Shown in pieces: positions 11,189 through 22,449 of a DNA stretch of 64,000 nt. Position 1 is the first letter of the stretch; each line of letters begins with the position of its first letter. Under the pieces are notes generated by a model. That model had not been told where the DNA came from. It saw nothing but the letters and a program-made list of their open reading frames with translations, and did not search any database. A program made the translations under genes and the position numbers. Source of the stretch: Dendrolimus kikuchii (Eukaryota; Arthropoda; Insecta; Lepidoptera; Lasiocampidae); assembly GCA_019925095.2 (NCBI GenBank), contig CM034388.1, positions 30,262,934 to 30,326,933 of the forward strand, read 5' to 3'.

Positions 11189-11490
11189 AATAATAATAAT
11201 GATAATAATGGCCTAACGTCGGAAGTAGCTTCGGTGAACCTGCAGCCCACCTCTCGACACCCCTTAGCCACTCACACCCATGTTGCCCCTGTCTTTATGG
11301 CATTTTTTGGGGCCCATGCAGGGAGTGGCGAGTCACCGTCTGCCCATTTTTCCATGTTCCCTGAACATTGCGACGGGCAGACGCCATAGTCCCCATATTC
11401 CCAGACCCCTAGTACCATTAGCAGTTCACCACAATAGCCCGGTACTTTTTGTCCTCATTTCCCACAATAGTCCACAATTACTAGAAGTGC
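11189..11490 (-). mobile_element. Family C retroposon, short copy
   Basis: Minus-strand copy with an (ATT)n-rich end at 11189-11212. It lies between two identical 40 bp segments (11161-11200 and 11491-11530), which may be a long target duplication. Confidence 0.6.
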
Positions 11491-11518
11491 CGTTTTATTT
11501 TGCTTAAATATTATATGT

Positions 11519-11764
11519 AATAATAATAATAATCGGCAGACAAACACACACATTGTATATCCCCAAATTAAGCAAGTTACGCTTGTGTTATGTGTAATAT
11601 ACAACGGACTACTCTGGGGCCGATCCCAGACACCCAGACCATAGTAAATAACGGAGAAAATACGTTTTCGAAATTTACTATACCAGGAATCGAACCCGGA
11701 GCCTCTATGTAGCAGCGAGGTGGGCCGGCACAGGCTTAGCCCGCTCAACCACAATGGCCGTCAA
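11519..11764 (-). mobile_element. tRNA-derived SINE family A, full copy
   Basis: Minus-strand head with a perfect Pol III B box, GGTTCGATTCC (11686-11696), and an A-box-like TGGTTGAGCGGG near 11740. The (ATT)n tail is at 11519-11533. A typical insect tRNA-SINE of about 245 bp. Confidence 0.85.
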
Positions 11765-11845
11765 ATATGTAAAATATGTTCATTGAAATGTGGGTTAGTA
11801 TAATTATTACACAATATAGTATTTATAGATAAGTTAAATTGATTA

Positions 11846-12230
11846 CGTTCGTTGACGTTCGTTCGTAATACCGAAGTAAGAAAGAGAGTTGGTCTGAAAG
11901 AGAGTGTCGGGGTGAAGGTAAGGAAAGGAATGCTCCGGTGGTTCGGGCATGTGGAAAGAATGCATGATGAAAGAATGACTAAACAGATATACAATGCAAA
12001 AGTGGATGGATGCAGAAGTCGTGGAAGGCCACGACACACCTTCCATGTTCAAATTGATCGTGTACTAGCAGAAGGTGATATCAGGAGCCTTAAGAACAGA
12101 CGAGCGTGCATGACAAGACTTATGAATGTCAAAGAAGCAAGTGAGGTGTGTAAGAATAAGCCGAAATTGCGCTCTGTTGTTCGTGCCTACGGCGCAAGGG
12201 AACTGGTGGGAAGTTATGTATGTATGTATG
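11846..12230 (+). mobile_element. RTE/CR1-type LINE 3' fragment, copy 3
   Basis: Open frame, but the usual TGA is changed, so the frame runs into the (TATG)n tail. An 11 bp TSD, TAAATTGATTA, is at 11835-11845 and 12231-12241. Confidence 0.9.
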
Positions 12231-12383
12231 TAAATTGATTAAAACTTATTTATGAATAAAGTCGATTTTTATAACAAATCGAGTCGGTAACGCATTAGGA
12301 CATTACTAAAATAAGCCATCATCGAGCTGCCAAAAGTAAAATAAATGCTTGGATAGGGCTATATATTGTTATGACATTGCTTT

Positions 12384-12696
12384 ATGTTTTTTTATTGCAG
12401 GAGCTCAGTAGACAGGCAGACTGCCCACTTGATGGAAAGCGGTTACCATCGCCTATAGACATTTGCAACACCAAAGGTGCTACAAATGCGCTGCTGCTCT
12501 CTTAAGGGAGACTGGAACCTGGTCACTAATGCCGGAACAAAAATCAAGGTTGTTATGGCGACATACTTTAGACCAGGGGTGGTCGCCATTCAGTCGGGCA
12601 AATTTCCTACCACCTGATTGTGGGTTGTTTTGTCGCCTCTTATGACAGGCCGCCCGGCCGCAGGATATTGTATTCTTTCTCCGTTCCTGCACGGAT
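12384..12696 (-). mobile_element. Family B retroposon, copy 2
   Basis: Near full length, from the T-rich tail complement at 12384 to the 5' end at 12696. The first exon-like frame of about 70 codons is intact on both strands. Confidence 0.85.
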
Positions 12697-12945
12697 AAGT
12701 GTATATATAAGTATTCAAACTATTGATTCTCTTATGTAGTTTCTTACCATCAATCTGTCGTAACCTACTAATTTCTGACCCCAATATTTTACCTGGCAAC
12801 ACTTATAAAGGGTTTCATCAATCAGTTTGTGTTCCCGGAGGGTACACTTGTAACTTGACACGATAAGGGAAATACTAATACACCTACCTACACATAAAAG
12901 CTTGCTCTTTATTTTTGGTATAGTACCTTGTAGGGGTTTATTTTT

Positions 12946-13267
12946 ATCCGTGCAGGAACGGAGAAAGAATACAATTTCCTGCAGCCGGTCGGCCTGTCGT
13001 AAGAGGCGACTTAACAACCCACAGCCAGGTGGTAGGGCATTTGCCCGACTGGATGGCTACCACCCCTGGTCTAAAGTATGTCGCCATAACAACCTTGAGT
13101 TGTGTTCCGGCATTAGTGACCAGGTTCCAGTTTCCCTTAAGAGAGCAGCAGCGCGTTTGTAGCAACTTTGCTGTTGCAAATGTCCATAGGCGATGGTAAC
13201 CGCTTTCCATCAAGTGGGCTGTCTGCTTGTCTGCTGAACTCCTGCAATAAAAAAAATAAAAAAAATA
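12946..13267 (+). mobile_element. Family B retroposon, copy 3
   Basis: Full length with an A-rich AATAAA tail. A second copy in the same orientation starts 30 bp later. Confidence 0.9.
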
Positions 13268-13296
13268 AGTGGTGCGTCGATGATGTTTATGTTCTT

Positions 13297-13607
13297 ATCC
13301 GTGCAGGAACGGAGAAAGAATACAATTTCCTGCGGCCTGGCGGCCTGTCGTAAGAGGCGACTTAACAACCCACAGCCAGGTGGTAGGGCATTTGCCCGAC
13401 TGGATGGCTACCACCCCTGGTCTAAAGTATGTCGCCATAATAACCTTGAGTTGTGTTCCGGCATTAGTGACCAGGTTCCAGTTTCCCTTAAGAGAGCAGC
13501 AGCGCATTTGTAGCAACTTTGGTGTTGCAAATGTCCATAGGCGATGGTAACCGCTTTCCATCAAGTGGCCCGTTTGCCTGTCTGCTGATCTCCTGCAATA
13601 AAAAAAA
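13297..13607 (+). mobile_element. Family B retroposon, copy 4
   Basis: Full length, tandem with copy 3. The two are very similar but differ at several sites, e.g. CCTGGCGG for CCGGTCGG near the 5' end. Confidence 0.9.
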
Positions 13608-14461
13608 CCCCATTGGATGAGGGTAATGCTCCACTGGCGAGAACCCATGGCTCCATCGCTACGGGAGCTAGGCTAGACTGCTTGAGAGCAGAGTACAAAA
13701 TAAGACGGCGTGTGTTGTACTCTCTATGTAATTATTGCATAATTTATTTAACATTCATCTTCAGACTATATATACATTTTGAAGGTCTTCAGGTGGAAAT
13801 GAAATACTAACAATATGTTGGAATTGCAATTTAAAAATGCGTGTTTATTGATTGTAATTCTTCGACAACGCCGCTTTGTTACGACGCGTCGGTGAGGGTG
13901 CTTCGAGCATGAACTCTTTGCACCGGCTGCAGCTCGGAGGGCAACTACCCTCCGGTAACGTGATGTGGGAGCTGCCGTAGTGTCGGCGGCTCGCACGTGC
14001 CAATCAGCGGCTTTCGATGGCCATCCTGGGCTTCGGTTGGCCATCTTTGGCGTCTGAAGGCCTATCTGCGGCGTTAAGGGCTTAATTCGCTACCTCTACA
14101 TCGCCCTAGTCCCGGCGAATGAGGTCACGAGGGGTCGATATCCAGGTACGTTTCTTGTGTTTATTGGGTAAAAATACCGATTAATATTTTATATTACATC
14201 ACACATTTAGCTGCTAAACAAAATATAACATTTAATAATAATAAGCGCATTGGAACGATTACACGTGTCGCGGTGAGGTGAGGCGAGGTATGCGCGGAAG
14301 GAAACACGGGGGCCCCGACTAGAAGCCGCGCGCTTGCCGATCATTTGTGAACGGCCGCCGTGGTAATAGGACGTCTGCGGCTACAGGGCTCCCCCTCAAG
14401 CGAAGCGTACCGGTGGCTTGACTCGACGTCCGCTGCGGGTGTGAAAATTTTCTGTGCCAAC
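13608..14461. other. GC-rich unassigned segment
   Basis: 13880-14450 is unusually GC-rich. Frames on both strands are short. Three short direct-repeat spacers follow. It may be the end region of an LTR element, but I found no paired repeat or primer-binding site to prove it. Confidence 0.35.
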
Positions 14462-14552
14462 TGCCTTTTTCAAGGCAGTCGGTCGTCACACATTGTCTTT
14501 TTCAAGACACCCGTATAGTCAATACACACTGTCTTTTTCAAGGCACCTGTAT
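14462..14552. repeat. Three tandem copies of a TCTTTTTCAAG motif
   Basis: Units near 14464, 14497 and 14530 carry CTTTTTCAAGRCA followed by CCGTAT or CTGTATG, about 33-35 bp apart. Confidence 0.7.
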
Positions 14553-14564
14553 GGTTACTACTAC

Positions 14565-14806
14565 ATAACTTCACGCCAGTTCCCTTGCGGGGTAGGCACG
14601 AACAACAGAGCGCCATTCAGGCTTATTCTTACACACCTCACTTGCTTCTTTGACATTCATAACTCTTGTCATGCACGCTCGTCTGTTGTTAAGGCTCCTG
14701 ACATCACCTTCTGCTAGTACACGATCAATTTGATCATGGAAGGTGTGTCGTGGCCTTCCACGACTTCTGCATCCATCCACTTTTGCATTGTATATCTGTT
14801 TAGTCA
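14565..14806 (-). mobile_element. RTE/CR1-type LINE 3' fragment, copy 4
   Basis: The tail is reduced to one CATA unit. The homologous coding end is open. No convincing TSD; the 5' end runs into a TA-rich microsatellite (14812-14837). Confidence 0.8.
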
Positions 14807-14850
14807 TTCTCACTATATATATGTATATATATATATAAAGAAATCTTAAG

Positions 14851-15086
14851 CACGTAGAACGGATGGGAGAGGATCGCAGCGTGGGGAAAGCATATTTGGG
14901 ACGGCTGGTAGGTCGGCGTCCAGTCGGCCGTCCCAAATATCGCTGGAAGGACAGAGTGGAGGCTGACCTATCGGAGCTACGAGCCAATAATTGGCCAGAA
15001 ACTGCCCAGGATAGAGAAAAGTGGCATGTTCTCGCTTCGGAGGCCAAGACCCACTTTGGATCGCTGAGCCAACCGAGTAAGTAAGT
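14851..15086 (+). mobile_element. Second RTE-type LINE, 3' fragment with (TAAG)n tail
   Basis: Encodes GRRPVGRPKYRWKDRVEADL, then ELRANNWPETAQDREKWHVL and a stop, the usual end of RTE-type ORF2. An 11 bp TSD, GAAATCTTAAG, is at 14840-14850 and 15087-15097. The family differs from the (TATG)n one. Confidence 0.85.
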
Positions 15087-15097
15087 GAAATCTTAAG

Positions 15098-15549
15098 TGC
15101 TACGTGAAAATATGTAAATTCTAAACATGTTCGTAGATGCATCTCAGCAGGTGTTCTGTTTTCTGTATTGACAGCTTTTGGCACGTACTTGGATTACACA
15201 GTACACACCTTGCTAATTATTTAGCAACAAATTATTCCATGTACGTGACGTAGGTAACATTAGAGCGTTCACGACCGCGATTTTTCCTGTTGCTTGCCGG
15301 CGTTACAATCGTAAACCCAAGTGGAATGGTTATTCGACCTACCTCTTGACATGGGTCGTTGTGAGCGTTGTGTGATCGAAAACGATGACGTCATTTGTGA
15401 CGTTTTCCCCACGACCACAACGACCGCGGTCGCCTTGTGGAACGGCTATCGCAGCATCTTGGGCGTTGTGAGCTACTAATGGAACGCGATGAAGGTTTTA
15501 TACATTGAGACAAAGTCAATTGTTGGTTGTAAAGTAGCCGTGCTAGCTT
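15098..15549. other. No gene seen
   Basis: 15240-15500 has short inverted CG-rich words (ACGACCGCG, CGCGGTCG) suggesting an old TIR element, but clear ends were not found. Confidence 0.35.
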
Positions 15550-15566
15550 AGGGTTAATATTCAAAT

Positions 15567-15707
15567 TAGAAGCGAGCATGGAGGACTGGTCGCTGAGAGT
15601 CCCACACACCCTCGATGCAGGTCTTATGCCTGCATTTTGACCCTTCCCCCGAAGGACCCGAGGATGGTGTCCAAAGACAATTCCCCTGCGTTATCAAAAA
15701 AAAAAAA
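15567..15707 (+). mobile_element. Short LINE 3' UTR insertion with poly(A)
   Basis: 141 bp ending in A12. A 17 bp target repeat with one mismatch, AGGGTTAAYATTCAAAT, is at 15550-15566 and 15708-15724. The sequence style (GACCCTTCCCCC, GTCCAAAGACAA) suggests an R1-type 3' UTR; this is inference. Confidence 0.75.
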
Positions 15708-15759
15708 AGGGTTAACATTCAAATGACGCAGATTTGCATCTTGCCAGAAAAAATTGCAA

Positions 15760-15960
15760 TACTTAGACAGTTTTCTGGCCTAATGTGCATATTGTTATAA
15801 TTACCATGCGGCGACGATAAAGAAAAACATCGCGATGAATCCTTAATGTTGGGATAGCCGATGTGTCAAACCCGCCAAGCCGTGTTAGCCAAGCGTGGAG
15901 GGTATATTTTCTGTTCCCCTAAAAATTGTAATGGTCGAACCCAGCAGTGGGACAATTATA
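15760..15960 (+). mobile_element. SINE family Q, head missing
   Basis: Body motifs GTGCATATTGTTA, CCGATGTGTCAAA and CCAAGCCG match the copies at 1741-2015, 30285 and 30985. Confidence 0.7.
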
Positions 15961-15994
15961 AACTGTTATTCTTTATTATTATATGGATTTATTA

Positions 15995-16230
15995 TCTAAT
16001 ACTAATATATAAAGCTGAAGAGTTTGTTTGTTTGAACGCGCTAATCGCAGGAACTACTGGCCTGATTTGAAAAATCCTTTCAGTGTTAGATAGCCCATTT
16101 ATTGAGGAAGACTATAAGCTATATATCAACACGCTAAGGCCAATAGGTGCGGAGCACTAATGAAGATCGTTTCAAAATCGGGGGGTTTTGAAAACAAATT
16201 CCACGCGGACGACGACGCAGGCACAGCTAG
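15995..16230 (+). mobile_element. Helitron D, short simple form
   Basis: From TCTAATACTAATATATAAAG to GGCACAGCTAG. It has one copy of the 5' domain, unlike the composite forms at 3575 and 57173. Confidence 0.8.
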
Positions 16231-16670
16231 TTATGAATATGCGTGCCGATGGTCTTAATACAAAATATAAGAAACCGGACTCCGGGGCGTCGAAGCGAAC
16301 GCCGTGAACGCAACCGGGATTTAAGACTCGGATGATTCTTCATTATTATATATTTCACTAACTGTTGTTCACGGCTTTGCTCGCGTATATTACATATATT
16401 AAAAGTAGTCATAGTTTGAGTATTAAAAAGAGTTAAATAAAAAAAACATTATCAGGTCTCCTGCCATCGTCGCGGCATATTTTATTGTAACTAACGCCAT
16501 CTGACGAAAATTATAAAACCAATAAAACATGTATAACATCTACTGGACTGTTACTACTAACGCCATCTGTTTGAAAACTAAATAACTAATATCGATGTAA
16601 ACATGTTAACAGACTTCGCAAGCCCTCCTAAAGCACCGTTTTTTGCTAGTTAACGTGTTAGGTTAACAAA
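16231..16670. other. No gene seen
   Basis: Two ACTAACGCCATCTG words, at 16490 and 16556, are the only repeats noted. Confidence 0.4.
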
Positions 16671-17265
16671 GTGATAACTTCTTATGGGAGGGTAAACCGC
16701 TTCGTTACGTAACGCGTCACGGCGCCAGTCTGTCTGGTTTCCCTTTCTCTCACGTTTTTTTTTAAGGCGGGTGAAATGCTATTTATGCACAATACTGGGT
16801 CCTTTGCAAGGGATTAGACCATAGTTAATCATGAAGGCTTTTCCCTTTGATAAGGGGCAATCCGAACAATAATCAAGCCAGCTTGTGTGGAGACTCAGAG
16901 AAGTTGCACGGGGAACACCCGCTACCTGAATGTGCCCCGGAAATCAGAACACATTCACTTTGTCAGCGGGGGTGATGAATCCTTTGCTCCCTTGATAGCT
17001 AAAGGCCCCCCGAAGCGGTATTATTCAGGGTGGGAAGTCATGCGCATACCTGCGTCTCCGGATGCCAGCCAACCGCCGGCGTCCGCGCAATAATACTCCT
17101 ACGGCAACGGTAGGCAGGCTCCTCCTCTCTCACTCTAACACACGCGCTATATACATAAAATTTAAGTAATAACCTAAGCTTTTCTTATGTTAAACAATTT
17201 CAATATTAAATAGTTCAACTTAGATTAGTTTAAGTTATCACTTTTGTCGGGCGTCCTGAGACGCA
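16671..17265 (+). repeat. Family L repeat, split by a LINE
   Basis: Its left part (16671-16738) and right part (17213-17260) match the continuous minus-strand copy at 63640-63815. CGTTACGTAACGCG-type palindromes occur in both. Confidence 0.6.
16755..17125 (-). mobile_element. LINE 3' UTR insertion, minus strand
   Basis: Starts with a T9 run (poly(A) complement). Candidate 8 bp target repeat TCTCTCAC at 16746-16753 and 17126-17133. The frame at 16887-17093 is not recognised. Confidence 0.55.
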
Positions 17266-17799
17266 CACGTTTTTTTATATACTTGTCATGTTGGTCATAC
17301 GAACCTACCTAAACGGCCGCTTCAGTCCCTCAGGGTTCACGATTACTTTGCATATTTAAACTCCGTTTTCAATTTTAAACGGCTTAATTAGAGGATCGAC
17401 CCTCAAATGAGGAAACGCATTCAATTTATTCCAGGCAAGATTAATTGGGGACAGGAAGGGATTCTCATTCAGATTTCCCTTCAAAGGTATTATTCAGGTT
17501 TGAGAATATAAAAGTAGTACTTTGTTAAGTATACTTGGAATGGTCGCGCGTAAATTATATTGAAAATTCTTAAAGGAATGGATCGAATTGTAATACGTTT
17601 AAATCATGTAAAACCACCACCTATCTTCTTTTCCTCTCCTGTACATACCTTAGCAAGCGGAAGAAAGGAGACGGCATGCGACGTCAACAGCATCGCAATA
17701 GTGGTTACCTTATAAAATTCACTTTTGCTAACAAACTGCAAAGCGCATCGTTTGAATATTGTTAACAAATTTTCGTCTATATACTTATCATCAAATTAG
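17266..17799. other. No gene seen
   Basis: AT-rich, no repeat match in the window. Confidence 0.4.
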
Positions 17800-18225
17800 C
17801 TGAATTCGTGAAATTTGAACATTTGTGCGTGTCGTGCTAACTACTAAGAAACGACGAGAAATGATCGCTTCAAATGGCTTCAATACTGTGCAATCCTTCC
17901 AATTGGTGGCAGTTGCTTCTTGTTTGGAAATTAAACTCGATATAATGGACTGTATGATTATTATTATTAAACTAGAAATATACATGTAGAAGTACGTAAT
18001 TACAAATTGTACGAGAGAGTCGAGACAGAGAGTGGTAAGTCGTCAATGAGAATTATGATATGAAGAATTAACTATTTTTGCTTACAATGCCGCTCCTAAA
18101 TCCCGCGTAACATCCGACGCCTAGCTGCTAATTGTGCCAGCTATGGGCGTCGGCGGTATGCGGGGCGCGGGGAGTAGGTGTGCTACGGATGGCGGGTTAG
18201 GGGGTGCTCTCTGTCCGGAACACTT
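17800..18225 (+). repeat. Family M repeat, copy 1
   Basis: Shares ATTGGTGGCAGTTGCTTCTT, CCGACGCCTAGCTGCTAA and GTATGCGGGGCG with 27391-27730. Class unknown. Confidence 0.6.
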
Positions 18226-18640
18226 CCTTTATATAACTGCCTGTATTTCCCTGTGTTCTATGCAGCAATATTTTCCATCATGGTGGTTTTACATGAAAGA
18301 GGATTATAAGTAGACAATTACCAATTCGCGTAACCATGGAATATACCTAGTTTTGCAGGGTTTCGTAGCCATTTTTATTTCATTTCCAAAGGGCGGTGGT
18401 TCTCAATTCAGCTATATAGTTTTCTTGTATATGTGTTACGTGATTACTCCGTTTGTGTACCGATTTTTAAATTGCTTTCTTCTTTTGTAAGTGTATATTC
18501 CCGAGGTAGTCCACCAAGTCAGGATCTGATGAGTTGATTGCAAGCAAATCAAGAACAACCCTCGTTGACGAGTGTCTACAACGAAGAGTGAGATAGCAAC
18601 CTTGTATACGTGTGCCAGTAATACAATTTTTATAGCTGCT
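18226..18640. other. No gene seen
   Basis: AT-rich, ending in the T-rich tail complement of the next LINE. Confidence 0.4.
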
Positions 18641-19015
18641 TAATTTTTTTTTTATAGCTGGAGTACAGCAGACAGGCAGACAGCCGACTCGATGGAAAGC
18701 GGTTAACGTCGCCCATGAACGTTTGCAACGTCAGAGATGGCACCAACGCGCTGCCGGCCTCGAAGAAATTTTATGACACCTTTTTTAAAGAACCCCATAT
18801 TGAATGTAGCGCTGTGGGAAAACCACGGTTGGGAGCTCATTCCAAATCCTCACGATGCGCAAGAGAAAGAGCGAAGCGGCTCTAGGAAGTGGGGATGAAC
18901 GCTCAGCCGATGGCGTGCGATGCGGTGGTAAAAGGATGACGAAGGTACCAATCTGAACAGTTCCTCAGAACACTCCCCATTGTACAGTCGGTAGAATACG
19001 CAGAGACGCGAAGTA
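18641..19015 (-). pseudogene. CR1/Jockey-like LINE C-terminus, likely partner of family B
   Basis: The minus strand reads FYRLYNGECSEELFRLVPSS, HRIARHRLSVHPHF, then after one in-frame TGA NMGFFKKGVIKFLRGRQRVG and DVANVHGRR with a stop. This is the end of a non-LTR polyprotein; RT is lost by 5' truncation at about 19015. The last coding words and the following GGTAACCGCTTTCC-like 3' UTR match the 3' 100 bp of family B, whose own remnant reads GVANVHRRW. The clade is inferred from protein style. Confidence 0.75.
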
Positions 19016-19338
19016 AAAAGAAGAAAAAGTAAAAAATATTTCTGAACTGAAACTTCTTTAGAATCATTGTGTTTTGAAACTAGATGAAACAAAAAAGCGA
19101 CACTAAAAAGAGATAAACACATAAAATTCAACCTTATTGAACTCGAAATAAAACATATTTCTCTTTAGCCGTTAGTATTAATTTTCACTTTAAATAAAAC
19201 TTAGAGTTTTCAAATGAATTTAAGCTCTATCTGTATATACTTAAGGCAGATATTCTTTTATACGTAAATGAATAGATACGTAGATACACATACGTGCGTA
19301 ACAGTGCATTGAATTTTGAACTTTATGCTAGTGATTTA
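19016..19338. other. No gene seen
   Basis: AT-rich spacer between two LINE fragments. Confidence 0.4.
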
Positions 19339-19350
19339 AAGTGTAATTTA

Positions 19351-19720
19351 CATACATACATAACTTCACACCAATTCCCTTGCAGGGTAAGGCACGAACA
19401 ACAGAGCGCCATTCAGGCTTATTCTTACACACCTCACTTGCTTCTTTGACATTCATAACTCTTGTCATGCACGCTCGTCTGTTCTTAAGGCTCCTGACAT
19501 CACCTTCTGCTAGTACACGATCAATTTGATCATAGAAGGTGTGTCGTGGCCTTCCACGACTTCTGCATCCCTCCACTTTTGCATTGTATATATGTTTAGT
19601 CATTCTTCCATCATGCATTCTTTCCACATGCCCGAACCACCGGAGCATTCCTTTCCTTACCTTCACCCCGACACTCTCTTTCAGACCAACTCTCTTTCTT
19701 ACTTCGGTATTACGAAGAAG
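19351..19720 (-). mobile_element. RTE/CR1-type LINE 3' fragment, copy 5
   Basis: An extra G near 19389 shifts the frame just before the normal end. A perfect 12 bp TSD, AAGTGTAATTTA, is at 19339-19350 and 19721-19732. Confidence 0.9.
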
Positions 19721-19732
19721 AAGTGTAATTTA

Positions 19733-20045
19733 GATTGAATTATTACGAATAAGGGTCAAAATACCTAAGAATAAAGACCGTCTGTAATATAATAGAAATG
19801 CGAAAATGTGTGTGTGCTGTTCACACTTGTCTACTAAGTGTTGTTGATATGTTCGCTTGTATATTCCCTGAAGTTTCACTTCTACTGCGTATGAACTGCA
19901 CACACATACATTTTTTTAACAGGAATAAAACTTCTTCGTTCTTTCAACAACGTCTTGAAGTTGGTGCGAAGTAAAACACGGTTCCAGCCAGTTATGTTGT
20001 AAATAAGGGATATTCGAAAAATCCTTTCCTCACTGAACTATTATT
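19733..20045. other. No gene seen
   Basis: AT-rich spacer, no match noted. Confidence 0.4.
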
Positions 20046-20350
20046 AATAGTGGTCGCCCAGTGGTCGAAGTTCGACTATAATTGATTTAAATTATAAGTT
20101 TGAACATTATTAAGGTTCTGTTGTCAAAGACTATACTTCTATAATCACAGATTTCGCCAAAACTACACTGTTAATTTGACTTTAACAATAAACAAAAGAG
20201 TATATATGCTTGTGTGTGTCAAATACATGGTAGCGTGTTATGTTTTTTTTATTGATTTAATAAATTTTGTATTGATAATTTAAAAAAAAATATTAGCATT
20301 CTACACTCCTTCTCTATATAAACTATAAGCGTGCGAAATTTCATACTCCT
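20046..20350. repeat. Family K repeat, copy 2
   Basis: Longer variant of 8640-8868 with the same central block. Confidence 0.6.
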
Positions 20351-20414
20351 CCGTCCGCGCAATTTTCATTAAAAGGGGTACAAAGTTTTTGCTACTCTTA
20401 TTAATATCATGATA

Positions 20415-20871
20415 CTAGCGGCCCCGGCAGACGTTGTTCTGCTCTGAAAAAATACAAATAAATCCCAGGGGCTCGATCCCAGCGCCACCTACAGGTTCCA
20501 ATTGTGGATTTAAACCATCCGGGAACCCACTCAAACACACAAAAACAAAGTCACCAAAATCGGTCCAGTTGATTAGGAGGATTCTAGAACCCGATCTCAG
20601 CGCCACCTACTGGTTCTAATTGAGAATATAAACCATCCGGGAACCCACTCAAACACACAAAAACAAAATCACCAAAATCGTTCCAGGTGATTAGTAGTAT
20701 TCTGGAACCCAATCTCAGTGCCATCTACCGGTTCCAACGGGATAAAAAGTATCCTATGTCCGTCTCCTGGTTCTAAGCTACCTCACCACCAATTGTCAGC
20801 CAAATCGGTACAGCCGTTCTTGAGTTATAAATAGTGTAAATAACACGACTTTCTTTTATATAATATATAGA
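20415..20871 (-). mobile_element. Helitron E, copy 2
   Basis: CTAG at 20415-20418 and GA at 20870-20871. Holds two and a half tandem units of about 117 bp (AACCCACTCAAACACACAAA, CAAAATCGGTCCAG, CGCCACCTAC). Confidence 0.8.
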
Positions 20872-21017
20872 AGATATGTATACACATTGGTGGCTATGTT
20901 TTTTTTCCAAAAAAGTTTTTAATCATCAAAAACCACATGACTAAGATTTTTCGTTAATTTTTTTAAATTCTTGTAAAACGTACTTTTTAAAGGTTATTTC
21001 TTCGCGTTCTTCTTGCA

Positions 21018-21210
21018 GAAGTCGTGGAAGGCCACGACACCCCTTCCATGATCAAATTGATCGTGTACTAGCAGAAGGTGATATCAGGAGCCTTAAGAAC
21101 AGACGAGCGTGCATGACAAGAGTTATGAATGTCAAAGAAGCAAGTGAGGTGTGTAAGAATAAGCCTAAATGGCGCTCTGTTGTTCGTGCCTACCCCGCAA
21201 GGGAACTGGA
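21018..21210 (+). mobile_element. RTE/CR1-type LINE fragment, copy 6, no tail
   Basis: Starts at the GCAGAAGTCGTGGAAGG position and breaks off just before the normal stop and tail. It has lost both ends, probably by deletion. Confidence 0.85.
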
Positions 21211-21491
21211 GTGTCACGACGCAAGATTTGGTTTTATAAAGTGGCTCAAACGTACGTACGGGCTGTAAGTTGAAATACAAACAGGTATATATATAGCTAC
21301 ATAGCACCGTAGCTCTATTGTCAAAGGCATTGTATAGAAGATAACTCGCATTGGGAGGGCCTGAGCAGGGAGCGTGTGCCCTCCAGCCGACACGCGCGAA
21401 TAACTCCAACAACGCCTATTGTACAAATGAGGTCATATTTCGAAAGCAGACAAAATCTTGGCGTTATTCGAAATTCTGGAACTATACTACA

Positions 21492-21828
21492 CTAGCTGTG
21501 TCCGCGACGTCGTCCGCGTGGAATTTGCTTTCAAAACCCTCCGATTTTGAAACATTCTTCATTGCTGCTCCTTGGTCTTAGCGTGATGATATAGCCTATA
21601 GCCTTCCACGATAAATGGGCTATCCAACACGATATCTGTTGAATGAAACGTCCGAATTGAATAATTCAAAAAGTTCTAGAAAGGTATTGAACTCGTCTTG
21701 AATATGGAGTAATTTATTTTGATAAGGATTAATACCAAGGTACAAAATAAAGAGTTTTTGAAGCGACGGCATTTTAATTATTAAAAAAAATAAAAGAAAA
21801 CACTTATTGTGAGATAACTACACTGATG
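21492..21828 (-). mobile_element. Helitron D, internally deleted
   Basis: Has the CTAG end (21492-21495) and part of the middle seen in 3575-4347. The join near 21628 removes the internal copy of the 5' domain; the outer 5' end is missing. Confidence 0.7.
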
Positions 21829-21984
21829 AATAATAAAGAGTTACCTACCTACCTAAGTTGGACTCTAGGCCTCAAAGCATCAAGACCTAATCCAGCAAAA
21901 AACAATTGTCAGACTTCAGGACATTGAGCTCTTTCTACTTGCACCAGAACATCGCAACTTTTATGACAATTTTCTCCTTTTTAA

Positions 21985-22192
21985 TCTTTATATATAATAT
22001 GTAATTTTTATGTACGTGTGTTGACAGTGAACTTCTCCTAAACGGCTGGACCGATTTGAATGAATTTTTTTGTGTGTGTTCAAGTGGATTCGAGGATGGT
22101 TTAGATTCACAACTGGACCCGGTAGGTGGCGCTGCAATCGGGTTCTAAATTTTGTTTCTTCAGGGCCGAACAACGTCTGTCGGGACAGCTAG
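21985..22192 (+). mobile_element. Helitron E, single-unit form
   Basis: TCTTTATATATAATATG at the 5' end and GGGACAGCTAG at the 3' end. CTGTCGGGACAG just inside the end can form a short stem. Confidence 0.8.
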
Positions 22193-22213
22193 TGTTATAT
22201 AAAATTATCAGTG

Positions 22214-22440
22214 TTAGGCATGTTTCTGAAGAGTTTCCTGCGTCGCTACTTCTCTTTAATAAACTGGCAGGTGTAATACACAGCGTGAAGGTTTAATTTG
22301 TTACTTGTCATCATCGTAGTACGAATCTGCGAAAGAGGCCTCTTTAGGCTTCCTGGGAGCACAAATAGCGCTCAGTTACCACCAGTTTAAATGAGGATAC
22401 AGATTTAGCTTACCTGATGTCGAGTTTCATAAGTTCTATA
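22214..22440 (+). repeat. Family R repeat (LINE-derived?)
   Basis: GAAGAGTTTCCTGCGTCGCTACTTCTCT resembles pieces at 44735-44830 and, inverted, 26560-26690; the end resembles 61795-61960. Probably pieces of one LINE. Confidence 0.4.
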
Positions 22441-22449
22441 ACCGAACAG

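Noticed and set aside
13880..14450. GC-rich stretch considered as a host exon or CpG-type promoter
   Set aside because: Frames are short on both strands, and no convincing splice pair or conserved protein motif was seen.
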